Shown: positions 21,021 through 30,208 of the stretch, one piece after another | Layout: every line of letters begins with the position of its first letter | Position numbering within the stretch: the stretch's first letter is position 1 | NCBI GenBank assembly: GCA_000314955.1 | Contig: BAEM01000032.1 | Location: 186,001 to 250,000 of the forward strand | Source of the DNA: Paraglaciecola chathamensis S18K6 | GTDB lineage: Bacteria; Pseudomonadota; Gammaproteobacteria; Enterobacterales; Alteromonadaceae | Direction: 5' to 3' | Length of the DNA stretch: 64,000 nt | Translations under genes and position numbers: made by a program | The notes under the pieces: generated by a model | Databases searched by the model: none | What the model was told of the DNA's origin: nothing | The model's input: only the letters and a program-made list of their open reading frames with translations

Positions 21021-21213
21021 GGTTGCTCCGGAATTGATTATCGTTTGTACATCTTCGTTTTGTACATTTTTGTTTGGTACAGTGTGCTTCAGTGCACCAA
21101 GATAACAATCAAAATCTGTATCACAACCATTGATAAACACCCACCAAAACTACTTATAATTGCACTAGGCTAAGGGCACCTTTAGTACCTTTATCAGCTG
21201 TAGCGCTTTATCA

Positions 21214-22254
21214 TTACGCAGCTTGATATTGTGCCTGTTTAACGTATAGGTCTACTTGATAAAGATACTGGCTAATTTCAGTGTCTTTTAACCAAGCTAC
21301 GTTGAAGGCGTTTTTTACCATAGTGACGATATCCTGTGCGCTAAAGTGTCCTTCTTTTTGCAGTGCTAAAAAGTTGTCATTTAAGTAGGCTCGAAAATAT
21401 GCAGGGTCGTCTGAGTTAATGGTGACCAGTAAATCGTGCTCAAGCATCTGACGAATTTCGTTTGAGGTTAATGATTGCACCACAAAACGGTTCGATACTG
21501 GACAAACCGTTAAACCCAGTTGTTTTTGTTTGATAGAAGCCAGTAAAGCTGGGTCTTGTAGGGCATTTACCCCGTGGTCAATGCGATCTACTTGAATATC
21601 ATCTAAGCACTGCTTGATATGGGTCAGGGTATTTTGCTGGTTAACGTCACAGTGCATCGTTAGTTTTAAGTCTAATGCGCGAGCGTATTCAAATACCGCG
21701 GCAAATTTCGCTGGTGGGTTGTCTTGTTCGTTAGAATCTAGCCCTACACCGACTAACCAAGGCAAATAGGGCATGGCGAGTTTGAGGTGTTCCATCGCTG
21801 ACTCTGCACTGAGCTCACGCAAAAAACACATGATGAGCTGGCTACGTATCCCGAGTTTTTGTTCTGCGTCGAGTTGTGCCTTATGAATACCGGTAATGAT
21901 GGTTTCAAAGCTAACCCCACGGCATGTATGCGCTTGAGGATCGAAGAAAAGCTCGACGTATACGATATTTTCGCTAGCTGCTTTGGCTAAATAATCCCAA
22001 GTGAGTTGATAAAAATCTTCTTCTTGTTGCAGTACATTCATGCCTGCGTAATATATTTTTAAGAAAGAGGGTAAGTCATGAAAGTCATAGGCTGCAACAA
22101 GTTGTTCTGGGGTGTCGTACTCTAATGGGATATTGTTCTTAGTGGCTAAAGCGAAACTTAACTCAGGTTCAAGGGTGCCTTCAAGGTGAACGTGCAGCTC
22201 AGCTTTGGGCATATTGCAAATAAACTGCTGCATATCTAATGGTTGAGGTTGCAT
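21214..22254 (-). CDS. Adenosine/adenine deaminase-like amidohydrolase with altered HxxE motif
   Basis: The 346-residue protein follows the adenine-deaminase branch of the ADA family: metal ligands H21 and H23 in AELHVHLEGTLEPE, second-shell LFFDPQAHT, catalytic VDRIDHG (His227) and NSDDPAYF (Asp282, Asp283). The motif normally HAGE reads HCDV here (201-204), so the metal-ligand His is kept while the catalytic Glu is Val. Substrate could be adenine, an N6-substituted adenine or something else; full loss of activity is also possible. An AGGATC ribosome-binding site precedes the ATG. No purine-uptake gene is adjacent. Confidence 0.8.
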   Translation of the reverse strand: MQPQPLDMQQFICNMPKAELHVHLEGTLEPELSFALATKNNIPLEYDTPEQLVAAYDFHDLPSFLKIYYAGMNVLQQEEDFYQLTWDYLAKAASENIVYVELFFDPQAHTCRGVSFETIITGIHKAQLDAEQKLGIRSQLIMCFLRELSAESAMEHLKLAMPYLPWLVGVGLDSNEQDNPPAKFAAVFEYARALDLKLTMHCDVNQQNTLTHIKQCLDDIQVDRIDHGVNALQDPALLASIKQKQLGLTVCPVSNRFVVQSLTSNEIRQMLEHDLLVTINSDDPAYFRAYLNDNFLALQKEGHFSAQDIVTMVKNAFNVAWLKDTEISQYLYQVDLYVKQAQYQAA

Positions 22255-22401
22255 TGGACTGATCCTTTTTATGATGCTGAGTAAATAGCAAATTAATTAT
22301 GTGCTAACGTTTACAGCAAAGTTCATGCCCGAGAAATATTCTGCTATAGGCTTAATTAATAAGACTTTTATAAATTGTAGAGGTAATACAGAAGTGATAA
22401 C

Positions 22402-22448
22402 TGCACCAGTTTTGCCCTGAACTGAGGTAAATGTACAAAACTGGTGCA
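22402..22448. repeat. 13-bp inverted repeat with 21-base spacer
   Basis: TGCACCAGTTTTG (22402-22414) is repeated exactly in inverse at 22436-22448. It lies between the M61 peptidase gene (ends 22519) and the deaminase start (22254), both on the minus strand. No T-tract follows on that strand, so an operator or leader stem seems as likely as a terminator. Confidence 0.55.
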
Positions 22449-22518
22449 AAATGCAAAGCGCGCTTTATAGCGCGGATGGTTCAAGATGGAACTCCCTCAA
22501 TCTAGTACCAATACGCCA

Positions 22519-24369
22519 CTATGATTTGACGCTAGGTAACCATTTTTGCAGCTTGGGTTGATCATTGACAGTTAAATACACTGTGTCTGTTTTGGCCGCT
22601 TCTACTGACATGAGCAATTGTTTTAAGCGCTGATGGCGCAATACATCGAGTGTTACCTGTGTACTAGGTGAAAATTGCTGGTAGATACTCAATAGATTGC
22701 CAGCGGTGACTTGCCAGCTATCTAAGGCGATTAACTGATCGCCGACTTGCAGACCGGCGTCATACGCTGGGCTATTTTCAGTAACTTGGGTAATGATCAC
22801 GCCAGTATCTGCGGCTTTAAACGCTGCGCCAAATTGATTTTTTGCTACACGCGGAGCCGGTTTTCCGCCTAGGTCACTGCCATCGATGCGTGGGCGCTTG
22901 TGCAAGGTGACGCCAAACTCATTTAATAAGGCCGCAACGGGCAATTCCTTGGTGGAATACAAAGCATCTTGTAAAAATGAGGCTAAGGGCAGCGCCATAT
23001 CCTCAAGTACGATGCGATGAATAATATCGTCTGGGGTACCTTGGTCTATTTTGCCGTGTTGCTGCCAGAGATAGCGCATAACGTCATCTAAACTTTTTGT
23101 ATGGTGAGTGTTCATGCGTATGTGTAAATCCAGACACAAAGCAATCACAGCCCCCTTGACGTAGTAACTAACAATATTGTTGATCGCGCTGGCGTCTTGT
23201 TGGTAAAACTTGGTCCATGCATCAAAACTCGAATCAGTCACTGTTTGTTTGAAGCGACCCGCGTTTCGCTCTAATCGAGTAAGCGTTTGGCCCAATACCT
23301 CTAAATAGCTGTCATGACCTGTGACATGGCTGCGCGTTAAGCTGATGTCATCGTAATAACTCGTGAAGCCTTCGTAGATCCACAGTTGGGGAGTATAGGT
23401 TTCTTGGCTCAGTTCGCTGGCTTGCAATACTGCCGGTCTGGTGCGCTTCACATGCCATGTATGTAAAAACTCATGGCTACATAGGCTCAAAAATGTGCGA
23501 TAGCCATCAGGCATATGGTCAGCTTGCGCCAGACTGGGTAAATCATCGCGGCTGTACAATAACGCGGTGGACGATACGTGCTCTAGGCCGCCGAAATCTT
23601 TGCCGGTAAGCATGGTGATAAATAAATAACGATCCACGGGGGGCGTGTCATCAAACAGAGCAAAGTGATGAGCACATAGTTTGCGTAAATCTTCAGCCAT
23701 GCGCTTGGTATCGCTGCGATGCCCACCCGCTAAAATCAATTCAAATTGGCAGGTATGCTGCGGCGTTGCTGCGCCTAATTCCTTGATAGGGGTAACCACA
23801 TCAAAGGGAATAACGTCATAATTGCCGAGTAAAATGGGGTGGTCTATTAACTCGTTGTAATTTTTTGCCTGATATTCACCGAACTCATGGTGCTCTGTGG
23901 TGTTCGCTAGGGGCAGGGTGGTGGCAACACGCCAATTATCACACGGTGCGAGCTGCGGCTTAACCAATGTGACTAAACAAGGAGTATCTCGATGGCTTTT
24001 CAGTGCAAGGAATACACTGGTTCCATTGAAAAAAGCAAAGTCATCGAAGACATAAGCACTGCGCACCGATAAATCGTAGGCATAAACACGATAACACACT
24101 TCGATTGGCCCGCTATTGGCGGCAAGCTTCCAGGTTTGCTTATCAAGTTTGCGTAGTTCAACTGCATTGCCGTCTTTGTCTTTCGCGCTTATTTCTACTA
24201 GGTTTTTTGCAAAGTCACGGATCATGTAACTGCCCGGTATCCAAGCCGGTAAGCTCAGTTCGTGGCCCTCGTTTGAGGCGAGGTTAATGTGCAAGCTAAC
24301 GTCAATTAAATGACCAGCTAGAGATGAGACGTTAACAGTGTAGTGGATATCAAAAGAGTCTTGTGGCAT
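22519..24369 (-). CDS. M61 family glycyl-aminopeptidase-like metalloprotease with PDZ domain
   Basis: The 616-residue protein begins with the M61 N-terminal beta domain (IHYTVNVSSLAGHLIDVSLHI, LSLPAWIPGSYMIRDFAKNL), followed by the thermolysin-like catalytic domain with zinc motif HEFLH (in CSHEFLHTWHVKRTRP, about residue 300) and a downstream Glu in LWIYEGFTSYYDD. A PDZ domain lies at about 500-570 (ITQVTENSPAYDAGLQVGDQLIALDSWQV). Family members remove N-terminal Gly or Ala residues in acidophiles and Sphingomonas. No signal peptide is evident, so it is probably cytoplasmic. Length and motifs are intact. Confidence 0.92.
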   Translation of the reverse strand: MPQDSFDIHYTVNVSSLAGHLIDVSLHINLASNEGHELSLPAWIPGSYMIRDFAKNLVEISAKDKDGNAVELRKLDKQTWKLAANSGPIEVCYRVYAYDLSVRSAYVFDDFAFFNGTSVFLALKSHRDTPCLVTLVKPQLAPCDNWRVATTLPLANTTEHHEFGEYQAKNYNELIDHPILLGNYDVIPFDVVTPIKELGAATPQHTCQFELILAGGHRSDTKRMAEDLRKLCAHHFALFDDTPPVDRYLFITMLTGKDFGGLEHVSSTALLYSRDDLPSLAQADHMPDGYRTFLSLCSHEFLHTWHVKRTRPAVLQASELSQETYTPQLWIYEGFTSYYDDISLTRSHVTGHDSYLEVLGQTLTRLERNAGRFKQTVTDSSFDAWTKFYQQDASAINNIVSYYVKGAVIALCLDLHIRMNTHHTKSLDDVMRYLWQQHGKIDQGTPDDIIHRIVLEDMALPLASFLQDALYSTKELPVAALLNEFGVTLHKRPRIDGSDLGGKPAPRVAKNQFGAAFKAADTGVIITQVTENSPAYDAGLQVGDQLIALDSWQVTAGNLLSIYQQFSPSTQVTLDVLRHQRLKQLLMSVEAAKTDTVYLTVNDQPKLQKWLPSVKS

Positions 24370-24534
24370 GAACTAAAACCTTTAAAAACAGAGAGATGAA
24401 TTGCATACATTCCAGTCGTTTTACGACGACTTGAGGATAAATCTTAACGAAATTACTTTATATTCTGGCCAATTTTACGTTAAATGAAGTAAGTACACCT
24501 AATTTTGTTTTCTTCATATACAGGATGCTGACTC

Positions 24535-25212
24535 TTGCCAAATAACAGCGGCTTATCAAGGGATGAATTGTTTAAATTGCGATCGATGCGTTCGGGGATG
24601 ATCGTAGACCTACAAATTCATTCACCAACCTTAAAGAGACGGGTTAAAACCGAATTTGTTGGAATGGATGGAAATCGTAGTTTGATTTTTCGTTTTCCCG
24701 ATGAAAATAAATGGGCTGGTTTAGGTGGTGCCATTTATATGAACAATACCATGATAGTACGCTGTATATTGGAAGACGAAACCGGCGAAATCGTGGCATT
24801 TAAAGTCAAAATCATCATAGTGATCACTAAACCGTCAAAGCTGATTTTTACCTCATTGCCGGAAAGTTTACAAAGCCATGGTTTGCGAACAGAACAACGC
24901 GCCCAAACGCGCATTGCCGCTTTGTTGATTGACAGCCAAGAGCGCAGCCACATAGTGCCCTGCTTAGTGCGTGATATTTCTAATCAAGGTTGCATGATCA
25001 GCATTGGCCGAGATGCCAAAGGTGTAAAACCGGCTGTTGATCAAGAGCTTGAGTTGCTTATCCCTAACTCTGAAGGGGATGACATTAGTTTGTCGGGGCA
25101 TGTACGTAATAAAAAAGAGGACGATAGTCGTCACTATTTTGGCATTAAATTTTGTGACGATGAAAATGATGTGGCTAAGCTGCTGTCTCAGTTACTGATC
25201 AATATTGATTAA
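24535..25212 (+). CDS. PilZ-domain protein, YcgR-like (cyclic-di-GMP binding)
   Basis: The 225-residue protein has an N-terminal YcgR-type beta domain (about 15-110) and a C-terminal PilZ domain. The c-di-GMP motif is RxxxR in EQRAQTR (about residues 121-127) and DxSxxG in VRDISNQG. Both are intact, so c-di-GMP binding is likely. The start appears to be TTG at 24535, since an ATG at 24525 is out of frame and quickly stops; AGGA lies 9 bases before the TTG. In YcgR-like proteins this fold slows flagellar motors, but no flagellar genes are nearby. Confidence 0.85.
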   Translation: MPNNSGLSRDELFKLRSMRSGMIVDLQIHSPTLKRRVKTEFVGMDGNRSLIFRFPDENKWAGLGGAIYMNNTMIVRCILEDETGEIVAFKVKIIIVITKPSKLIFTSLPESLQSHGLRTEQRAQTRIAALLIDSQERSHIVPCLVRDISNQGCMISIGRDAKGVKPAVDQELELLIPNSEGDDISLSGHVRNKKEDDSRHYFGIKFCDDENDVAKLLSQLLINID

Positions 25213-25299
25213 GCTAAAGGACAATAGACTGGTTTCGTGGTTTTAGGTATTCTCGATGCTATTATGTTAACTAGATGTAAAATAAGAGCGAGATAATAA

Positions 25300-25761
25300 A
25301 TGCGCCAAATAGAAATACTGCTAAATGAGTACGGACATAGCCATACTAATAAATTCAATATCTTGATCCATGCGGTGGCGGTGCCTGCCATTTATTTTGT
25401 GACCCTAGGGTTAGTGTGGTCTATTCCTCGTCCAGAGGTGTTAGTACATTTTGATGTCACTTGGGCGCATATCGCAGTGATTCCAATGTTGATTTACTAT
25501 TTTCGTTTGTCAGGGCCAATCGGCGCTGCGATGACGTTGCTTAGTGTGGTGTCTTTGTATGGCATTATGCTCATCGAGCGTTCTGTGTATGACGTTTGGA
25601 TGGTGTGCTTAGTGTTGTTTGTGGTGATGTGGATCCTGCAATTTGTTGGTCACAAAGTAGAAGGTAAAAGCCCGTCATTTCTAAAAGACGTGCAGTTTTT
25701 GCTCGTTGGGCCTGCATGGTGGTGGGTACATTGGCTTAAACGCATGAACATTCCGTATTAA
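25300..25761 (+). CDS. Mpo1-like (DUF962/YGL010w) membrane protein
   Basis: The 153-residue protein starts with the family signature MRQIEILLNEYGHSHTNKFNILIHAVAVPAI, with the spaced His residues, followed by about four hydrophobic helices and a C-terminal segment PAWWWVHWLKR. The yeast relative Mpo1 is an Fe(II)-dependent dioxygenase that shortens 2-hydroxy fatty acids by one carbon. The histidines are preserved, so a similar lipid role is possible, but no bacterial function is established. It lies 87 bases after the PilZ gene and may be co-transcribed. Confidence 0.82.
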   Translation: MRQIEILLNEYGHSHTNKFNILIHAVAVPAIYFVTLGLVWSIPRPEVLVHFDVTWAHIAVIPMLIYYFRLSGPIGAAMTLLSVVSLYGIMLIERSVYDVWMVCLVLFVVMWILQFVGHKVEGKSPSFLKDVQFLLVGPAWWWVHWLKRMNIPY

Positions 25762-25895
25762 TTGCTTCCCCCGTTTCTCGCTGTGGTTAAGCGTAATATG
25801 CGATAAACGGGGAAGGGCGCACGCCCAAGCGACAACATTAGGTTCACCTTTCCCGTATAATGCTTATTTCATTGAATTTTAATGGTATTTCGAAA

Positions 25896-26957
25896 ATGAA
25901 GTGGCAGGCTTTATTTGAAACTCGCGAACGTTTGTTTTGGACGTTACACACCCTTGGTTGGGGCGGTTTCGCAGTAATTTACTACATAGGCTCTTTTTTA
26001 CATGATATGCGCAGCGTTTGGCTGTTCGTGATCATCTTGAATGCTTATGCGGGTTGGCTGTTAACCATACCATTACGCTACATTTTCGCTCGGGCGATGA
26101 AACTCAGTCCACTGAAAATGCTAATGGTGGTGTTAGCCAGTGTGTATATCGTTGCATTAATGTGGGCGTTGGTGAAAAACGTTAATTACTGGGAGATATA
26201 TAAAAAGGGCTATCGCCCAGAAGAATGGTATATGTATTTCACCAACACGGTTAACTCACTGATCATGATCGGTTGTTGGACAGGCCTATATTTTGGTATT
26301 AAGAACTACCAAATGTTACTGAAAGAGAAACAAAACAGTCTTCGTGCCTCTACCATGGCACACCAAGCGCACATTAAAATGTTGCGCTATCAGCTCAATC
26401 CACACTTTTTGTTTAATACCTTGAACGCTATCTCTACGCTTATATTGATGAAAGAAAATAAGACGGCAGAGTCAATGGTTAGTCGTTTAAGTGACTTTTT
26501 GCGTTATTCGCTGGATAAAGATCCGATTAAAAAAGTCCCCCTTCGACAAGAAATAGAAGCGTTAACCCTCTATTTGGCTATAGAGAAAGTACGTTTCGAA
26601 GATCGCCTTACCGTTATATGGGATGTACAACCAACTGCGAATGAGGCATTAGTACCGAGTTTGATTCTGCAGCCGCTTATTGAGAATTCCATTAAATATG
26701 CTATTTCGAAGCTCGAGGAAGGCGGATGCATTGCTATTTCAGCTAAAGTGTTCGGGCGAGATTTAATGCTTGAAGTTACTGATAATGGCCCTGGAGCTGA
26801 TATTAAAGATGGCCAAATGTATCGCGAAAATGGCGTAGGCTTACAAAATATTCAAGAGCGGTTAGGGTCGTTATACAAAGATGATTTTTCATTTAGTATT
26901 TCAAACAGTCAGCCTTCTGGTATAAAAGTGTGTATTCGTATTCCATTTGAGACATAA
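25896..26957 (+). CDS. LytS/YehU-type sensor histidine kinase
   Basis: Four to five hydrophobic helices (about residues 15-150) precede a His_kinase domain with the phospho-acceptor motif YQLNPHFLFNTLNAIS and a GHKL ATPase domain (LILQPLIENSIKYAI N-box, DNGPGAD, GVGLQNIQERL). It has no periplasmic sensing domain of size, so it probably senses a membrane-linked cue. I chose the ATG at 25896 (353 residues); a start at 25860 would add 12 residues. The LytTR regulator gene follows 10 bases later, so they form a two-component pair. Confidence 0.88.
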   Translation: MKWQALFETRERLFWTLHTLGWGGFAVIYYIGSFLHDMRSVWLFVIILNAYAGWLLTIPLRYIFARAMKLSPLKMLMVVLASVYIVALMWALVKNVNYWEIYKKGYRPEEWYMYFTNTVNSLIMIGCWTGLYFGIKNYQMLLKEKQNSLRASTMAHQAHIKMLRYQLNPHFLFNTLNAISTLILMKENKTAESMVSRLSDFLRYSLDKDPIKKVPLRQEIEALTLYLAIEKVRFEDRLTVIWDVQPTANEALVPSLILQPLIENSIKYAISKLEEGGCIAISAKVFGRDLMLEVTDNGPGADIKDGQMYRENGVGLQNIQERLGSLYKDDFSFSISNSQPSGIKVCIRIPFET

Positions 26958-26967
26958 GAAGTCGTGC

Positions 26968-27786
26968 ATGAAAATTAACACCGTAATAATTGATGACGAG
27001 CCGTTAGCGAGAAAAGGCCTCGCGATGCGCTTAGCGGATTTTGCAGAAATCAACCTTGTTGCTCAGTGTAAAAATGGGCTAGAAGCGGTCGCGCTTATTC
27101 CTCAGTTACGCCCAGATTTAATATTTTTGGACATTCAAATGCCAGGCTTGAATGGTTTTCAGGTCATTAATAAATTGCGAGAGCTAAATCAACCTGTACC
27201 GATGGTTATTTTTGTTACCGCTTACGATACCTATGCCATAAAGGCATTTGATGCTCACGCATTAGATTATGTACTAAAGCCGGTAGACGATGAACGCTTG
27301 CGTGTTGCTGTTGATAAAGTCATTAATCATGTGTCTTTACACAGCGAGTCTGATCACAAACAAACCTTAGCTAAGATTGTTGCTGATTTTACAGGTGACG
27401 ACTGTGAAGACATATTGCGCCGCTTAGCCAGTGGTGAAGTATTAAATACGACTCAATACGGTGATGTATTAGCTATCAAAGATGGCACGGAAGTAACACG
27501 CGTCTCATTGGCTGATGTGCAGTGGATTGATGCCGCAGGCGATTACATGTGTGTACACGCGCTAGAACAAACCCACATTATGCGCCGCACCATGAAAGAG
27601 CTAGAAGAAGAACTCGACCCTCGTGTCTTTGTCAGAGTGCATCGCTCAGCAATAGTGAATATCAAGTATGTGCAAAAATTAGTCAGTCATGTAAGTGGCG
27701 AGTACCATCTTATTTTATCTAATGGGACCGAGTTAAAGGTGAGTCGCAGCCATAGAGATAATGTTAAGAGTATGATTAATAGTTAA
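26968..27786 (+). CDS. LytTR-family response regulator
   Basis: The 272-residue regulator has an intact receiver (IIDDEPLARKG, phospho-Asp in LIFLDIQMPGLNGF, VTAYDTYAIKAF, Lys in YVLKPVDD) and a C-terminal LytTR DNA-binding domain (about 170-270, with VQWIDAAGDYMCVH and FVRVHRSAIVNIKYV). The ATG at 26968 fits the domain start; an upstream in-frame ATG at 26947 overlaps the kinase gene. It should be phosphorylated by the adjacent kinase. LytTR proteins bind pairs of short direct repeats; no clear pair was identified near the operon. Confidence 0.92.
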   Translation: MKINTVIIDDEPLARKGLAMRLADFAEINLVAQCKNGLEAVALIPQLRPDLIFLDIQMPGLNGFQVINKLRELNQPVPMVIFVTAYDTYAIKAFDAHALDYVLKPVDDERLRVAVDKVINHVSLHSESDHKQTLAKIVADFTGDDCEDILRRLASGEVLNTTQYGDVLAIKDGTEVTRVSLADVQWIDAAGDYMCVHALEQTHIMRRTMKELEEELDPRVFVRVHRSAIVNIKYVQKLVSHVSGEYHLILSNGTELKVSRSHRDNVKSMINS

Positions 27787-27874
27787 TATTTGGTAACAAA
27801 CTGACTGACAGGTAAGGAAAAAGTATAACGACTTTGGCGACGTTAGTGTTTATATTCAATGATAGGTAATGGGA

Positions 27875-27894
27875 TTAGGTAGATATCTATCTAA
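27875..27894. promoter_or_regulatory. 20-bp near-perfect palindrome upstream of the DUF6279 gene
   Basis: TTAGGTAGAT followed directly by ATCTATCTAA is self-complementary except at one position. It lies 89 bases after the LytTR gene and 106 bases before the lipoprotein gene. A dimeric repressor or activator site is plausible; no factor can be named. Confidence 0.45.
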
Positions 27895-27999
27895 ATCTCT
27901 AGCTAAACATTTAGATGGCAGCAATACCTTTAACAACAAACGTAAAATCGTCAGGCGCCATTTTTTGTATTTTGCTTCAGTCACGTGGTTGATATATTC

Positions 28000-28842
28000 A
28001 TGAAAAAAATCATTTTACTTTTTTTTACCCTCAATTTACTGCTCACTGGGTGTAGCTCAAAGTTCGCCTACAACAATATTGACTGGTTGATGTATTGGTA
28101 TATTGATGACTATATAGAGTTAGATAAAAGCCAAAAATCACTGCTTGATGGTCATGTTGAGAAGTGGATGCATTGGCATCGTCAAGACGAATTGAGCGAA
28201 TATAAATCTCATCTCACAGCCTTATATCAACAGATTTCATCCGGACCGGTTAGCCAAACACAATGGTTAGCGCATTTTGAGCTCGGTAAGCAGCACTGGG
28301 TGCGTTTTAGAGATCACGTTAGCCCTGAATTGGTGAACCTTGCCCCACATTTGACGGATGAACAAGTCATTGACTTATTTGCTGAGTTAAATGAACAAAA
28401 TGAAGAACGAATTGAAAAGCGCAAAGAGCGTACATTAGAAGAGCGTTTAGAGAAAAATATCGAAGATACCCAGGATAACGCTAAGGAGTTTATCGGTAAG
28501 CTACGTCCTGAACAAAAAGCGATAATCGTAACGTATGCAGACGAGTTTAAAAGCAGTTTTGATCTATGGATGGCTTATCGCCAGCGAATTCAGAAAGCCG
28601 CTTTTGAGATGCTACTGAATAAGCGCCAGGAGCCTGATTTTCAACAAAACTTCTTAGATTTACTGTCACACCCTGAGCGTTATCAAGACGATGAACTTGT
28701 CTTAATATCACAACACAATAATCAGGTTTATGCGGCCATGTTAGCTGAGCTTGGGCAATCACTTAGCGCTAAACAAAAGAAAAAAGCCTTAAATGAACTG
28801 CAAAACCTTATTGATGACATAACTGATTTGCAAGAAGACTAG
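28000..28842 (+). CDS. DUF6279 family lipoprotein
   Basis: The ATG at 28000 gives a clean lipoprotein signal (MKKIILLFFTLNLLLTGCSS) with Cys18; a GTG at 27985 would add five residues. The mature region starts with KFAYNNIDWLMYWYIDDYIELDKSQK, which is characteristic of the DUF6279 family of Alteromonadales and relatives, and continues as a largely alpha-helical, charged protein (EERIEKRKERTLEERLEK). Function is unknown. It follows the LytSR-type pair on the same strand after a 213-base gap, so it could be its target. Confidence 0.82.
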   Translation: MKKIILLFFTLNLLLTGCSSKFAYNNIDWLMYWYIDDYIELDKSQKSLLDGHVEKWMHWHRQDELSEYKSHLTALYQQISSGPVSQTQWLAHFELGKQHWVRFRDHVSPELVNLAPHLTDEQVIDLFAELNEQNEERIEKRKERTLEERLEKNIEDTQDNAKEFIGKLRPEQKAIIVTYADEFKSSFDLWMAYRQRIQKAAFEMLLNKRQEPDFQQNFLDLLSHPERYQDDELVLISQHNNQVYAAMLAELGQSLSAKQKKKALNELQNLIDDITDLQED

Positions 28843-28914
28843 GGGAAAACCCTATAGAAGTTCACCTGTTATGAAATCGCGAGACTTTAGGTAGTTCGTT
28901 AAGGCTTCAGTTTA

Positions 28915-28942
28915 GCATCAGCCAAAGCGGGCCCGCTGATGC
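28915..28942. terminator. Possible weak hairpin between convergent DUF6279 and roxA genes
   Basis: GCATCAGC (28915-28922) pairs with GCTGATGC (28935-28942) around a 12-base GC-rich loop. No T-tract follows, so any terminator activity is uncertain. Confidence 0.35.
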
Positions 28943-28977
28943 AAGCCGGCTTCGGTTCATATTCTAGGACATTCTTT

Positions 28978-30147
28978 TTAATAGGTTTCTTCTTTAGGCA
29001 ACCATGCACCAGCATTGACCAACTCACTCATAAGTTGTACCCAAAAATGATTAACCGACAAAGGAGTGGCAGTCGTACTTGATGCTTGGTATTGCCATGT
29101 GGGTGATTTGAGTAATTCACGTACCGCGGGAACATACTTGGCGGGTGCAAAGAAGGCTTGGCCTTCGATGAAGAATTCTAACGAATGTTGAGGGTCGTTT
29201 TTTGTGAGATATACAGGACGTACTCCAGGTTGACGCTCAAATATTGTGTGTTCGTCGAACAAGTCTAGTATTTCGCTCAAGGTGTAATCTGGGTTGTGCT
29301 GCTCATCATAGCCCTGATTAAGCTGAGTATTGCTAAAATGAGACGTTAACCAGCGTTCAAAGTGAGCTGAATCAATGGTCTCGTGAAGCATTTTTCTAAA
29401 ACTGCTAATTTCGGCTTGTGCTAATTCACTTGGGTCCCGTCTTGGTGTTAGCCCTCTGTCTTGATAACGGGTTTTAAACAAACCTAAGTCAATACTGTAA
29501 TCAGCAAAAGAAGAGAGTAAATCCTGTTGTGATGGCGCTCGAAAGCCAACGGAATAGTTCATGCAATCTTCTAAGGCTACACCGTTGTGCGGGCAACCAG
29601 CGGGGATGTATATCATATCCCCAGGCTGCAAAACTTCATCGACAATAGGCTCAAATTGCGTAATTTGACTGAGATCTGGGTGAGGATAAAACGTTGGGTA
29701 TTCTCCCTTATCACCCGCCTGCCAGCGACGACTGCCTTTTCCTTGAATGATGAACACATCGTATTGATCAAGATGAGGTCCAACACCAGCCCCTTCATTT
29801 GAAAAACTCACCATTAAGTCATCAAGCCGCCAATAGGGAATGAAATTAAACATACGAATAAGCTGGTCTGCTTCATCTATATGTTGATCAACACTTTGTA
29901 CTAATAGACTCCAATTCCCTTTACATGCCTTTTCGAAGTCAGCAATTGGACCATGCTCTACTTGCCAGGTAGTTTTCTCAAGAGAAACTACACGTGAATC
30001 TATACGGGGGTCTTGCGCCAACCCAGCGAGCTCATGTTCGTCAAGCGGATCTACAAATTTCTTGAATGTGCGTCTGAATACTGCGGGGCTTTTTTGCCAG
30101 TGATAATCTAAAAATATTTCTGGATCAAAATTGTCAAATACATACAT
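28978..30147 (-). CDS. roxA: 50S ribosomal protein L16 arginine 3-hydroxylase (JmjC oxygenase)
   Basis: This 389-residue JmjC-fold enzyme uses Fe(II) and 2-oxoglutarate to hydroxylate an Arg of ribosomal protein L16. The iron ligands His125, Asp127 (in GPHLDQYDVF) and His187 (in CPHNGV) sit at the same numbers as in E. coli RoxA/YcfD. The C-terminal winged-helix-like region (about 290-389) is present. It follows the cyclase gene by 61 bases. In E. coli roxA is linked to purB with phoPQ between them. Confidence 0.93.
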   Translation of the reverse strand: MYVFDNFDPEIFLDYHWQKSPAVFRRTFKKFVDPLDEHELAGLAQDPRIDSRVVSLEKTTWQVEHGPIADFEKACKGNWSLLVQSVDQHIDEADQLIRMFNFIPYWRLDDLMVSFSNEGAGVGPHLDQYDVFIIQGKGSRRWQAGDKGEYPTFYPHPDLSQITQFEPIVDEVLQPGDMIYIPAGCPHNGVALEDCMNYSVGFRAPSQQDLLSSFADYSIDLGLFKTRYQDRGLTPRRDPSELAQAEISSFRKMLHETIDSAHFERWLTSHFSNTQLNQGYDEQHNPDYTLSEILDLFDEHTIFERQPGVRPVYLTKNDPQHSLEFFIEGQAFFAPAKYVPAVRELLKSPTWQYQASSTTATPLSVNHFWVQLMSELVNAGAWLPKEETY

Positions 30148-30208
30148 GGTAACTGCAGCCCTTGTGCTGATTGTTATTTTATTTTAGAAGCGTGAAATTG
30201 AGCTGGAC

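Noticed and set aside
21021-21140. 40-residue N-terminal extension of the aldehyde reductase
   Set aside because: Homology and the ribosome-binding site both point to the ATG at 21020.
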